Shown: one piece after another, positions 1-8,812 of the stretch
How positions within the stretch are numbered: position 1 is the first letter of the stretch
How the letters are laid out: every line of letters starts with the position of its first letter
NCBI GenBank assembly: GCA_964446585.1
Contig: CAYUPI010000033.1
Span: 1-64,000, forward strand
Direction: 5' to 3'
DNA length: 64,000 nt
Source: CAYUPI01 sp964446585
GTDB lineage: Bacteria; Verrucomicrobiota; Verrucomicrobiia; Limisphaerales; UBA8199
Program-made: the position numbers and the translations under genes
Notes under the pieces: generated by a model
The model's input: only the letters and a program-made list of their open reading frames with translations
Told to the model about the DNA's origin: nothing
Database searches by the model: none

Positions 1-50
1 CTTTTGCGGGCACTCCTCGGTGGCGGCTGAATAACTGTGGGAAGCGTATC

Positions 51-116
51 AGGTAACGAGGCTCTGATCTGTCGCAAAACCGTCGATGTACAAAGGAAAT
101 TTGAGCCTGGTTACCT
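51..116. repeat. Imperfect inverted repeat downstream of the glucoamylase gene
   Basis: A 14-base arm at 51-64 (aggtaacgaggctc) is matched in inverted orientation at 103-116 (gagcctggttacct) with one mismatch, around a 38-base loop. A loosely related direct repeat follows: the cgattttccaaacgcgctct block near 136 resembles a cgattctccgaacacgctct block near 196. No gene is visible in 1-214. This probably is a degenerate dispersed intergenic repeat. Whether it terminates the glucoamylase transcript is unclear, because there is no T-run. Confidence 0.4.
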
Positions 117-214
117 CGGCTCCTACAATGCAAACCGATTTTCCAAACGCGCTCTGAGTCGCCAAGGTTACCAAGGACCGGCACAACACCTGAATCGATT
201 CTCCGAACACGCTC

Positions 215-2599
215 TTAGCCTGCCGTCTCGAGGGCGAAATCGCGGCCCTCCCATCGATCCGGCCATCGGAAGGTGAACCGGATCTTCGTGCCGGACGGAA
301 GTGCCGCCGTGGCCAGATCGGCATAATGACAACTCAAGCTACTGGCTTGGGATTCGGAATCGTGGACACTTTGCCAGTCGTCTGCACTCCATCGGACCAT
401 AGCTGGTGAGGCAACGATGATCCGCAGTACTTTGCCTTTGCGAATGAACGGCGGCTGATGAGCAAAAGTCCAGATTTCGAGTCGGCTTTCGGCTTTCGAC
501 AGGGCATAGCGCTCGCGTACCGGTGGAATGGATTCGAAACCGATGCCGTCCTTGCGGCTGCGCACAAGCGTCAGATATTCCGCATGGGTCCAGCAGAGCG
601 GCATGGCGGAGCCGGTAGGAGCGCCACGGCTCATCCGCGCTTCGGGCAAGTTATCGGCGTCCCACACTTGCTCGGGCAACATCCCGCCTTCATTGGTCAA
701 CTTTTCCATTGCATGAATGAACGGGAGGGGATCGTGCCCGGCGGCCAGCTCGTAGTGTCCACGCTCCCCGGTCAACAGCGGCCAGCAACGGCCCGTCCCC
801 GTGCCGTCGTAGGCGCTCCCATCCTCCTTTTGGCCGTAGCCATCGTGATTGTACCGTCGCCAGCATGGACCTTGAGCCAATTCGAATTTCAACACCCGAT
901 CAATCACGCTGATGGAATCGAGGATTAGAGGGTCATGAGCGTCGCGGACGCCCAGACGGACCAGTTCGAGAAAATCAGTGCTGACGATGTTGCGGGCTGG
1001 ATGCAGTCCACCGCCATTCGCAATCTGGATCATTGCCCCGTCGGGATCCGGCGCCTGCTCCGGCCTGGCAGGATTCGCCGGAGTGATTCGGATATAATGC
1101 CGCGGCTTGGTGGGGACTAATTCGCCGCGACTCGTCACCAGCCACTCCTCCAGGTGCGCCGAGAGCCAGTCGGCATAGTCCAACATAAGTACTGCGGCGA
1201 GTTCATCGGCGCGGGCCAAGGCAAACTCTGCCGCGCAGACCAAAGCGGCGATAATCGAGGCCAGCGTCGAGGGCGAATAGCCTGAGTTCTCCTCCCACCG
1301 CTCCTGGCCGGTTACAGGCCCGTTCAGGAGCAGATAGCCGGCAGCGCGAGAGATCAATGTCCATGGATCGAATCGTTCTAGTGCTTTGGCCCGGTGGAGG
1401 CGCCAGGCCAGCAGGACTGGCGCCGCGACCTCGTCGAGTTGCTTGCCGTGCCAGTAGGCTTCGCCATTGATCCAGCTATTTTGAGGCATGGAGCCGTCGG
1501 CGCGTTGCATGCCGGCGAGCCAAATCAACGAGCGCAAGGGCGTGGCGGTTTGGCCGGTCGCCAGTAGAGCGGAGGCGCTCTTGACCATGTCGCGGGTCCA
1601 GACAAGGTGATAGCCACCCAGATCATCGTCGCCCTTGGTTTCACCCCACGGAATGCTCATCGAAGCGACCAGCGCGCCGGGGTAGATTTTGTCCTCGTGA
1701 GCCAGCAGGATCAGGCGGCTCAAGCGATAGATGCTGCCCTGGTCTCCCGTGTGCGCGCTCAGGTCAATTTCAGGTGTCGGCAGCGTCCGTTTCCATTGGC
1801 GCACATATTGGGTCCGATGTTCTTGAAACGGCGTGGCCAGCGATTGCAACAACTTGGTCGCGGAGCTCTGCGAGCTGTGTCCAAAAGCCACGCCGAGCAC
1901 AACTTCACCCCCCTGCGTCAGATCGAGCTCCGCCGTCAAGGCTACGTTCCCGTCGATGGCCTGGCGAAATTCCCAGCTCATCCGGAAATCGCCGGTTAAA
2001 TCCTGCCAACCGTCGCTGGCGCCAACGTAGCCAACCGAACGGCGCTTGAAATCAGGCATGCCGCCAAAAACCATGTGAATATCCTCGCGCTGTGCATGGA
2101 GGAAGGCGCGCCCTCCAACGTCGTCCCAGGCCGCTGAATTATGCCACCCGAGTCCTTTCATGTGAGGCGACAGCAGAGCGTAAACTTGCAGCTTCTGGCG
2201 CAAGCTCTCGTCCATCACTTCCACACGCGCAGACATCAGAAATACTGACAAATGGGGATCTGTGATCACCTCCTTGATGATGCGATAGCGACCATCGGGA
2301 TCGGAGTTGGTGAGCCGATAATAGAGAGTGCTTTTTTCCGGATAGTCGATTTGGTGGACTAAGTCCCGCCGTTCCTCGTGGCAAAAGGTTTCACCATCCG
2401 TGATCAGAAACTGCAAATCGCGTGTGTTCGGGCAATCCACGTTCGGATAGTAAATCTCGTTGATGATGCCGTGGCTGAGCGTGAACCAGACGCGGCAACT
2501 GGTATGGTAGGCGGTGCCAATGCCCTCCTTGGCGCTTCGCGTCCACCGCGGTTCGATGCCCGGCGCGCCGAACGCCACGGCCTGGTTGGCTGGATTCAC
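215..2599 (-). CDS. Glucoamylase-type glycoside hydrolase family 15 (glucan 1,4-alpha-glucosidase)
   Basis: This 794-residue protein should release glucose from the non-reducing ends of alpha-1,4-glucans. No signal peptide is visible, so it probably acts in the cytoplasm on glycogen or maltodextrin. Residues 1-270 resemble the bacterial GH15 N-terminal beta-sandwich. Residues about 290-680 form the (alpha/alpha)6 barrel, with YHLVWTRDM near 330, ADGSMPQNSW near 367, WEENSGYSPSTLA near 435 and GGMLPEQVWDADN near 638. By comparison with characterised bacterial glucoamylases, the general acid is probably E437 and the general base E643. The length is typical of the bacterial/archaeal type. The gene lies 72 bp downstream of an unknown secreted-protein gene and may end the lgt-miaA-hflX-radC-lpxA run. 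Glucodextranase is the main alternative. Confidence 0.9.
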   Translation of the reverse strand: MNPANQAVAFGAPGIEPRWTRSAKEGIGTAYHTSCRVWFTLSHGIINEIYYPNVDCPNTRDLQFLITDGETFCHEERRDLVHQIDYPEKSTLYYRLTNSDPDGRYRIIKEVITDPHLSVFLMSARVEVMDESLRQKLQVYALLSPHMKGLGWHNSAAWDDVGGRAFLHAQREDIHMVFGGMPDFKRRSVGYVGASDGWQDLTGDFRMSWEFRQAIDGNVALTAELDLTQGGEVVLGVAFGHSSQSSATKLLQSLATPFQEHRTQYVRQWKRTLPTPEIDLSAHTGDQGSIYRLSRLILLAHEDKIYPGALVASMSIPWGETKGDDDLGGYHLVWTRDMVKSASALLATGQTATPLRSLIWLAGMQRADGSMPQNSWINGEAYWHGKQLDEVAAPVLLAWRLHRAKALERFDPWTLISRAAGYLLLNGPVTGQERWEENSGYSPSTLASIIAALVCAAEFALARADELAAVLMLDYADWLSAHLEEWLVTSRGELVPTKPRHYIRITPANPARPEQAPDPDGAMIQIANGGGLHPARNIVSTDFLELVRLGVRDAHDPLILDSISVIDRVLKFELAQGPCWRRYNHDGYGQKEDGSAYDGTGTGRCWPLLTGERGHYELAAGHDPLPFIHAMEKLTNEGGMLPEQVWDADNLPEARMSRGAPTGSAMPLCWTHAEYLTLVRSRKDGIGFESIPPVRERYALSKAESRLEIWTFAHQPPFIRKGKVLRIIVASPAMVRWSADDWQSVHDSESQASSLSCHYADLATAALPSGTKIRFTFRWPDRWEGRDFALETAG

Positions 2600-2670
2600 T
2601 CGCCAACCATAAAGTGGTTCGTCTGCTTTGGGAAGCGTGTGCTAAATGGGCGCAGTGTGAGCTGCGCCGC

Positions 2671-3726
2671 TCAGAACTTCCGCTGCGGGAAGTCCATCAC
2701 CGAGGGCGGTCGCGCCACTTTGGGCGTCGGTGGAGCGGCCGGGGGGCTCAAAGGCTCCAGTCCTTTGACGCTGAAATCCGGCAGCCCGCCCGCGCCCGCC
2801 GAGGGATTGATTGTTCCCAGGGTGGCTTCGAAGCCGCTCAGGCGGCTGGCTCCAGGAAGGTTCTCCAAACCGCTGCTCAGTGGTAAGTTCCGCGCACCAG
2901 TGAGACCGCTGAGCGAGTTGGGCAGCTCAGCCCCCGACAGAGGATTCGGACTGGAACTGAAAAACTGCTCAAATTGCTTCATGATGAGCTTGTGGGCTTC
3001 CAGCTGGTCTGGCGTCTGCACAGTGTTCCCCAGACCGAAGACATCGGAAAAACTGTTTCGGCTCGAACCCGGGGCAACGGTAGCGTCGCGGGGCTGCAAA
3101 TCAAACCGGCGCCGTAATTCGCGTTCCTGTTCAGTCATTTCACTCGGCAAGGTGGAATCATCCTCCTTCTTCAGATCGTCCAGTGAATCGGCGCGCTTGT
3201 AGGAGTCGAGCAGCTCTTCTTTTGTTGGCTTCTGGCCATCGGTTCGGCGTTCCCGGTCCAGGCGCTCGTAATACCTTTCGATTGAGGACTTCTCTTTCTT
3301 TTCTTTGCCGTCCTTTTCATACTCCGGCAGGTTGAAAATATCTTCCGCAGTCGGGCCCGTTGTGAGATCTTCGGGACTATTCAAAAACCAGTTGCGGTTC
3401 CGTTCGAGGAGTTCTCGAGCCTTTTTGCTCTGAATCCTGGGCGGAGGCGACGTGCGCACTGGCGGCGCCACAACGCCGTCGAGTGAACTACTGGGCGAGA
3501 AATTTAGCAGCGGCTTGTAAAGATCCTCTTCCAACTCGCGCAGACCTCCGCGCTTGATGCTGAGCTGGTTCAGGTTTGTGACAATCTGCTTGCTGCCGGG
3601 ATCGGAGAATTCGATCGGACGACCGCGTTGCGGTTCGGCCGCGCGGCCGCTGCACCACCACACCAACGTCATCCCCAGAACCGCCCGGGTCGAAACGCTG
3701 TACAAGCTCGAAAACCGACCGCTCAT
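2671..3726 (-). CDS. Secreted protein of unknown function
   Basis: I do not recognise this 351-residue protein. Starting at the ATG at 3726 rather than the longer 3765 frame gives a likely signal peptide (VLGMTLVWWCSGRAA near residue 12). The rest is hydrophilic and charged, with a Lys/Glu-rich stretch in the middle (KDGKEKKEKSSIERYYERLD), several Ser/Pro-rich segments and a proline-rich C-terminus (PPAAPPTPKVARPPS). No transmembrane span follows the leader. It sits 75 bp downstream of lpxA on the same strand and is probably co-transcribed, so a periplasmic or envelope role is an inference from position only. Confidence 0.7.
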   Translation of the reverse strand: MSGRFSSLYSVSTRAVLGMTLVWWCSGRAAEPQRGRPIEFSDPGSKQIVTNLNQLSIKRGGLRELEEDLYKPLLNFSPSSSLDGVVAPPVRTSPPPRIQSKKARELLERNRNWFLNSPEDLTTGPTAEDIFNLPEYEKDGKEKKEKSSIERYYERLDRERRTDGQKPTKEELLDSYKRADSLDDLKKEDDSTLPSEMTEQERELRRRFDLQPRDATVAPGSSRNSFSDVFGLGNTVQTPDQLEAHKLIMKQFEQFFSSSPNPLSGAELPNSLSGLTGARNLPLSSGLENLPGASRLSGFEATLGTINPSAGAGGLPDFSVKGLEPLSPPAAPPTPKVARPPSVMDFPQRKF

Positions 3727-3801
3727 CTCAGCCGGAACAGTATCTGAAGCGGGCCAATTAGTCAAAGCTGTTATTTGCCCTGCGACCTGCGTGGACTGGC
3801 C

Positions 3802-4605
3802 TCAGTCCACTGGCGCGGACTCCTCGATCTCATCCGCCCCCGTGTCGGCGCATACCCCGCGGCGGGCGGTTGCCACGAACTCGAGCATGGCTCTGGCCGG
3901 CGCGCTGGAAAATTCCTGCTGTGCCTCTGCCAGCGCCATTCGGAGATTCACCCCACTCCGGAACAGCGCGTGGTAGAGACGCTTCAGTTCCATTCGTTCG
4001 GAGGCGGTGATCCCCGCGCGTCGCAAACCGACGGTGTTCAACCCGCAGATGCTGTTCGTGCGGCCCGCGACCGTGTAGGGTGGAAGGTCTTTGCTGATGG
4101 CCGAACCGCCTTGCATCATCGACAGCGTCCCCACCCGCACGAACTGGTGAACGAGGCAGTTGCCAGAAATGAAAGCTCGCTCCGCAATTGCAGCATGCCC
4201 GGCGAGCAGAGAGCCCCCTGCCAAAATCACATTATTTTCCAGGACCACGTTGTGAGCGATGTGGCTATGTTGCATCAAGAAATTATGCGACCCGATAATC
4301 GTGTCCTCCGAGGCTCTATTCGAACGGTGCACCGTCACATGTTCGCGAAATACGTTATCATCGCCGATCCGCAACCGCGTCGGCTCGTTCCTGTATTTCA
4401 AATCCTGCGGCGCTTCTCCGATCACGCAGCCCGCGAAAAAACGATTGCGGGCGCCGATGGTCGTAAGGCCCGTCAGATAGACATGCGGACCAATGATGCA
4501 CTCCGGCCCAAGCTCGACGCCTTCATCAATGACAGCATAGGGTCCGACCTGGACGTTTGAGTCGAGTCGGGCCTTCGTGTGAACGATGGCACTCGGGTGA
4601 ATCAT
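3802..4605 (-). CDS. lpxA: Acyl-ACP--UDP-N-acetylglucosamine O-acyltransferase (LpxA)
   Basis: LpxA transfers a 3-hydroxyacyl chain from acyl carrier protein to UDP-GlcNAc, the first step of lipid A synthesis in the cytoplasm. The 267-residue protein has the left-handed beta-helix hexapeptide pattern through about residue 180 (VGPYAVIDEGVELGPECIIG). It contains HSHIAHN with the catalytic histidine region, LAGHAAI, NCLVHQFVRVG, and the C-terminal NTVGLRRAGI signature that separates LpxA from other hexapeptide transferases. The ATG overlaps the radC stop by 4 bases (ATGA), indicating translational coupling. Its presence implies an LPS-bearing outer membrane. No lpxB, lpxD or fabZ lies next to it, unlike in proteobacteria. 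Confidence 0.95.
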   Translation of the reverse strand: MIHPSAIVHTKARLDSNVQVGPYAVIDEGVELGPECIIGPHVYLTGLTTIGARNRFFAGCVIGEAPQDLKYRNEPTRLRIGDDNVFREHVTVHRSNRASEDTIIGSHNFLMQHSHIAHNVVLENNVILAGGSLLAGHAAIAERAFISGNCLVHQFVRVGTLSMMQGGSAISKDLPPYTVAGRTNSICGLNTVGLRRAGITASERMELKRLYHALFRSGVNLRMALAEAQQEFSSAPARAMLEFVATARRGVCADTGADEIEESAPVD

Positions 4606-5303
4606 GAGTAGAAATAACCCAACTCTCTCAAGGACACATAGTCCTTCGGCCGTTCCGGGGTCGCGCGGCCGATAATGACGTGGTCGAGAATCTCGATCTT
4701 CAACAGTTGCCCGGCGCGGATCAAGTCGCGCGTTACTTTGATATCTGCTTCCGAGGGTGTCGGGTCGCCGCTGGGGTGATTGTGGACCAGGACGATGGCG
4801 GCGGCATTGGCGGCGATAGCGGACTGGAACACTTCTCGCGGATGGACCAGAATCGTGTCCAGGGTCCCGTCCGAAATCTTCACTGGTTTTCCGATCAGGC
4901 GCCGGCGGGTGTTCAGCAAGAGCACCTGGAAGACCTCCGCTTTGCGGAGCCGGGCATCTTCGCGCAGCAAATTTCCTACTGCGTCCGGGGTGTCGAGCAG
5001 CGGTGATTCGCCGTGCAGCTCCTCGACGAGACGCCGCGCCAGACTGAATGCGGCCACGAGCGTCACGGCTTTATCAGGCCCGATGCCGTTCTCTTTTGCC
5101 AACTGTTCCCACGACGCGCCTGCCAGGGCGTGTAGCGAGCCATATCGCTGAACCAGGTTTCTCCCGATCTCAAGGACATTCGTTCCTTTCAAACCGGTCC
5201 TCAACAGGATAGCGACCAATTCTCCATGACTCAGCGAGTCGGGTCCTTTCTCTCTGAGACGCTCGCGCGGTCGCTCGCTGGCGGGCTGGTCCTTCAGCTT
5301 CAT
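4602..5303 (-). CDS. radC: RadC-family JAB/MPN domain protein
   Basis: This 233-residue RadC (UPF0758) protein has an N-terminal helix-hairpin-helix-like part (GELVAILLRTGLKGTNVLEIG, then GIGPDKA near 75) and a C-terminal JAB1/MPN metalloprotease-like domain. The metal-binding signature VLVHNHPSGDPTPSEAD is complete. Family members are often annotated as DNA repair proteins, but that role is not firmly established. I chose the ATG at 5303 over the in-frame GTG at 5312. It overlaps lpxA by 4 bases and lies about 145 bp downstream of hflX. Confidence 0.93.
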   Translation of the reverse strand: MKLKDQPASERPRERLREKGPDSLSHGELVAILLRTGLKGTNVLEIGRNLVQRYGSLHALAGASWEQLAKENGIGPDKAVTLVAAFSLARRLVEELHGESPLLDTPDAVGNLLREDARLRKAEVFQVLLLNTRRRLIGKPVKISDGTLDTILVHPREVFQSAIAANAAAIVLVHNHPSGDPTPSEADIKVTRDLIRAGQLLKIEILDHVIIGRATPERPKDYVSLRELGYFYS

Positions 5304-5448
5304 GCCTTGCACGCTGCGACATTAGCCGCAAACCCGGCTCCGGCGACAGAAAAACCTTGCCAGGAAAAGACCCGTTCAACACGCCATGAACGGCTGGGAA
5401 AGGGGACGCGCCAATCAACCGCCTGCGTCAGCGATTACCGAACCGCAA

Positions 5449-6747
5449 TTATGCCGTCTGCAATTCGCGCACCAGGAAGGGCGCGAACTCATCATGGAAG
5501 TGGGGCGGGATGCGGGCTTTGAATCGGGCTGTGTCGCCAGCATAATTGCGTTCGATCACCTGGCCGGCTTCGTGGAGGCGCGCGATGACGTCCGTGCGTT
5601 CATGAGGCACGGACAGCTCCATGAACTCCCGCAATGGCCGCACTTGGCTGCTTAATTCTGCCAGCATCGCTGGGATGCCTTCGCCCGTTTCGGCGGAAAT
5701 TGCCACGCCGTGAGGATGACGCTCCAGAAAACGAGTCAAACCGTCCCGGCTGCCATTAAGTCTGTCAATCTTGTTGAACACCATCAGTGTCGGCTTGCCT
5801 TCGGCCCCGATTTCCCGCAGGACGGCATCCACGGAATGAATCTGCTCCTCGGCTTGTGGATGGCTCACATCAACCACGTGCACCAGTAAGTCAGCCTGGA
5901 CGACCTCTTCCAAAGTCGCCTTGAAGGCTTCGACAAGGCCGTGCGGCAGCTTGCGGATAAACCCCACCGTGTCGGTCAGCAATACCTGTTGGTTCGTCGG
6001 CAGGCGCAAGCGGCGCGTCGTCGGATCGAGCGTGGCGAACAATTTGTCTTCGGCCAGAACATTGGCACCCGTGAGCACGTTGAGCAAAGTGGATTTGCCC
6101 GCGTTGGTGTAACCGACGATCGAAGCCAGCGCCCAATGATTGCGCTGGCGGCCGTTGCGTTGGATGGCGCGCTGACGGCGCACGACCTCCAGGTCGCGCG
6201 TGATGCGGGCGATGCGGTCCTGCACGCGCCGGCGGTCGGTTTCCAACTGTGTTTCGCCTTCGCCGCCTCTCATGCCAATGCCGCCCTTCTGCCGGGACAA
6301 GTGGCCCCAAAAACGCGTCAGACGCGGCAGCAAATGCTGCAGCTGCGCCAGTTCGATCTGGAGCTTTCCTTCCCGCGTGCGCGCCCGCTGGGCAAAAATA
6401 TCGAGGATGAGGGACGTGCGATCGAGGATCTTGCAATTGAAGACACGCTCGAGATTCCGGCTCTGGGCGGGGGAAAGTTCATCGTCGAAAATGACCGTAT
6501 CAACATCTGCCTGCCTGCAGCGAAAGGCAAATTCATCCGCCTTGCCCTTGCCGATGAAAGTGCTGGCGCAGCGTCCTGCCATTTTTTGAACGCCATCGCC
6601 TACTACCTGGCCACCGGCCGTTGTCGCCAATTCCGCAAGCTCCTCCAATGAGCCGTCTGAATCCTGATGGTTGCGGGACTTGAGCTCCACGCCGATTAGA
6701 AAAACCCGCTCCGTCCTTCGGTCCCTCGTCTCGATGAGTGCTTTCAA
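5449..6747 (-). CDS. hflX: GTPase HflX
   Basis: HflX is a ribosome-associated GTPase that splits stalled or heat-damaged 70S ribosomes. The 432-residue protein has the N-terminal HflX domain (FIGKGKADE near 64, FDDELSPAQSRNLE near 87). A glycine-rich linker follows (GGIGMRGGEGETQLETDRR, about 155-173), then the G domain: G1 GYTNAGKST at 212-219, G3 DTVGF at 259-263 and G4 NKID at 325-328. It lies 90 bp downstream of miaA. The miaA-hflX pairing is common, but the usual intervening hfq gene is absent, and I see no Hfq-sized ORF in the gap. Confidence 0.96.
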   Translation of the reverse strand: MKALIETRDRRTERVFLIGVELKSRNHQDSDGSLEELAELATTAGGQVVGDGVQKMAGRCASTFIGKGKADEFAFRCRQADVDTVIFDDELSPAQSRNLERVFNCKILDRTSLILDIFAQRARTREGKLQIELAQLQHLLPRLTRFWGHLSRQKGGIGMRGGEGETQLETDRRRVQDRIARITRDLEVVRRQRAIQRNGRQRNHWALASIVGYTNAGKSTLLNVLTGANVLAEDKLFATLDPTTRRLRLPTNQQVLLTDTVGFIRKLPHGLVEAFKATLEEVVQADLLVHVVDVSHPQAEEQIHSVDAVLREIGAEGKPTLMVFNKIDRLNGSRDGLTRFLERHPHGVAISAETGEGIPAMLAELSSQVRPLREFMELSVPHERTDVIARLHEAGQVIERNYAGDTARFKARIPPHFHDEFAPFLVRELQTA

Positions 6748-6837
6748 TTCTGTGCGTCAGGCGTTCTCTCTATCTCTAAGTCACCGTAGAAGATACCACG
6801 CTTTGACCACCCAAAAAAGAAGATTTTCCGCTGGTTG

Positions 6838-7812
6838 TCATTCGTGCACACCAATTGCCACTGCCAGATATCTGGTCAATCGTTCGGCGATATCCACCGC
6901 CGTTTCGGCGGGTTCGATCTTAATCCACATCAACCGCAACTGCCGCCGAAACCAGGTCAATTGCCGCTTCGCGAATTGGCGTGTGCGAATTTTTACCAGC
7001 TCGATCGTCTCGGCCAGCGTCCGCTGCCCGCGCAAATGTTCCACCACCTGACGATAGCCCAGCGCCTGCATCGCCGTCTTGTTTTCGGCCAAACCGCGCG
7101 CCAGCAACGCCTCTGTCTCCGCGACCAGACCCGCCTGAAACATCTGCTCGACCCGCGCGTCGATGCGCCGGTGCAAATCCGCCGAAGCACGTGTCAAACC
7201 GAATCCCACGGGCTGATGAGGACTGCTGGCGGGCATTTGCCAGGTGGCACGCTGGTCGGAAAACGGTTTACCAGTCAGGCGAATCACCTCCACCGCACGG
7301 ATGATTCGTCGCGGATTTCGTCGATCAATTCTTTCGTAGGTTACTGGATCTCGTGCGGCCAATTCACGAAGCAGGTCAGGGAGTGGGGTGGCCTCTAACT
7401 CCGAGCGCAAGGAAACATCGCTGGACGGAGCTTCTCCCAATCCTTCGAGGAAGGCTTTGAAATAAAGCCCTGTCCCCCCGCAGAGGATCGGCACTCGGTT
7501 CCGTTCCTGAATTTCGGCCACTGCGCGGCGAGCGAGGCGCGTGAACTGCGCGGCATCGAACGGCGCCGTCAGCTCCACCACATCCACCAGGTGATGCCGC
7601 ACGCGGGCCCGCTCGGCCGGCGAAGGCTTGGCAGTGCCAATATCCAGCCCGCGATACACCTGCATCGAATCCACGCAGAGGATTTCGCCGTCCAGCGCCT
7701 CGGCCAGCCTCAAGGCGACATCCGATTTGCCAACTGCCGTCGGCCCAGCCAGGACAAAAGGACGACGCAGCACCGGGGACGAGAAAAGTTCCTTTTGCGG
7801 AGCGGCGGCCAA
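6838..7812 (-). CDS. miaA: tRNA dimethylallyltransferase (MiaA)
   Basis: MiaA adds a dimethylallyl group to N6 of A37 in tRNAs reading codons that start with U. The 324-residue sequence has the P-loop GPTAVGKSD near residue 23, then DSMQVYRGLDIGTAKPS, GGTGLYFKA, RNPRRIIRAVE and a C-terminal RQFAKRQLTWFR tRNA-contact motif, all family hallmarks at normal length. It starts 24 bp downstream of lgt and precedes hflX on the same strand. Confidence 0.96.
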   Translation of the reverse strand: MAAAPQKELFSSPVLRRPFVLAGPTAVGKSDVALRLAEALDGEILCVDSMQVYRGLDIGTAKPSPAERARVRHHLVDVVELTAPFDAAQFTRLARRAVAEIQERNRVPILCGGTGLYFKAFLEGLGEAPSSDVSLRSELEATPLPDLLRELAARDPVTYERIDRRNPRRIIRAVEVIRLTGKPFSDQRATWQMPASSPHQPVGFGLTRASADLHRRIDARVEQMFQAGLVAETEALLARGLAENKTAMQALGYRQVVEHLRGQRTLAETIELVKIRTRQFAKRQLTWFRRQLRLMWIKIEPAETAVDIAERLTRYLAVAIGVHE

Positions 7813-7836
7813 TTCACACCTTCCTCTTACCCAGTG

Positions 7837-8655
7837 CTATCCTCGCTGCCGCGGCGGACGCGGCAACACCAGTAGCAGCACCGCACCTGCTGCCAGCGTG
7901 GCAATACTGACCAGATGCGCGGGCGTGGCCCATCCTCCGAGGTAATGCTGATACGAGGGATAATCTCCACGAAACATTTCCACGAACGATCGAAGCACCG
8001 CGTAGCTCACCAAGTAGGTGGCGAAAACCTGCCCATCAAATTTCTTCCGCCGATACAGCCACGCCAACACAGCATAAAGGACGAGGTTCAGGAGCGCCTC
8101 ATAGACTTGGGTCGGATGCACCGGAAGGGAGGGTTCGGAAGTGCCCACGAGTCCAAGCGCATTTTGTTGCTTCCAGGCGAAGGACTGGTTGGGGAAACGC
8201 ACTGCCCAGGGCAGCTCACACGTACGCCCAAAGCAGCAGCCGTTCATCAAACATCCGATCCGTCCGAAAACGTAACCCAAAGCAATACTGGGCGTAAGAA
8301 TGTCAGCGCCTTTCCAAAGCGGCAGCTTTTTCAACCGCGCATAGAGAATAAAAGCCAGCGATGCGCCAATGAGCCCGCCGTAATAGACCAGTCCACCACG
8401 CCAGACCATGAGCATCTCCAGTGGAGGCCGGCCCGAAAATTCTTCGCGCCAGAACGTGATGACGTAGAGAATGCGGGCGCCGAGGATGGCGCCCAGGATC
8501 AGCCACGGACCGAGGTCGAGGATGCGTTCGGACGGAACTCCCTCGCGCCGGCCGCGCCGGCTCGCCGTCCACAGTCCCGCCAAGAAACCCAGCGCGACGA
8601 ACACCCCATACCAATGGATGGAGAGCGAGCCGAGTTGAAAGGCGATCGGATGCAC
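7837..8655 (-). CDS. lgt: Prolipoprotein diacylglyceryl transferase (Lgt)
   Basis: Lgt transfers diacylglycerol from phosphatidylglycerol to the lipobox cysteine of prolipoproteins in the inner membrane. The 272-residue protein has about seven hydrophobic segments, the HWYG motif near residue 14, GARILYV, GGLVYYGGLIG, the Lgt signature GRIGCLMNGCCFGR near 135, and HPTQVYEA near 180. Its substrates in this window include the lipoproteins at 32914, 37513, 42369, 56146 and 58588. It heads the lgt-miaA-hflX run. Confidence 0.96.
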   Translation of the reverse strand: MHPIAFQLGSLSIHWYGVFVALGFLAGLWTASRRGRREGVPSERILDLGPWLILGAILGARILYVITFWREEFSGRPPLEMLMVWRGGLVYYGGLIGASLAFILYARLKKLPLWKGADILTPSIALGYVFGRIGCLMNGCCFGRTCELPWAVRFPNQSFAWKQQNALGLVGTSEPSLPVHPTQVYEALLNLVLYAVLAWLYRRKKFDGQVFATYLVSYAVLRSFVEMFRGDYPSYQHYLGGWATPAHLVSIATLAAGAVLLLVLPRPPRQRG

Positions 8656-8666
8656 AAGTTAGAGTT

Positions 8667-8685
8667 TGAATCGAGCCTCGATTCA
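8667..8685. repeat. Short perfect inverted repeat
   Basis: A 9-bp perfect stem (tgaatcgag / ctcgattca) encloses a single base just upstream of lgt. It may be an operator-like palindrome in the lgt leader or a remnant of a dispersed repeat. Confidence 0.35.
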
Positions 8686-8694
8686 GGCATGGAA

Positions 8695-8718
8695 ACTGCC
8701 CTAATTCGCCAGGGCAGT
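8695..8718 (-). terminator. Putative hairpin between the sigma-factor operon and lgt
   Basis: A perfect 8-bp GC-rich stem (actgccct / agggcagt) with an 8-base loop is followed on the minus strand by TTTCC. It lies between the end of the DUF3106-like gene and lgt, where a terminator would be expected. The T-run is short, so it could be only a pause or attenuation structure. Confidence 0.35.
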
Positions 8719-8812
8719 CAAAGAGTTAGGGGACCACCGCGGCAGACTAATATGTGGCACGACAGTTCCCGTCCGGGGTTCAAGGCTTCGCAGATTGAAA
8801 AGGAAAGTGGCT

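Noticed and set aside
6748..6837. Possible hfq between miaA and hflX
   Set aside because: The gap is only 90 bp and contains no Hfq-like coding sequence.
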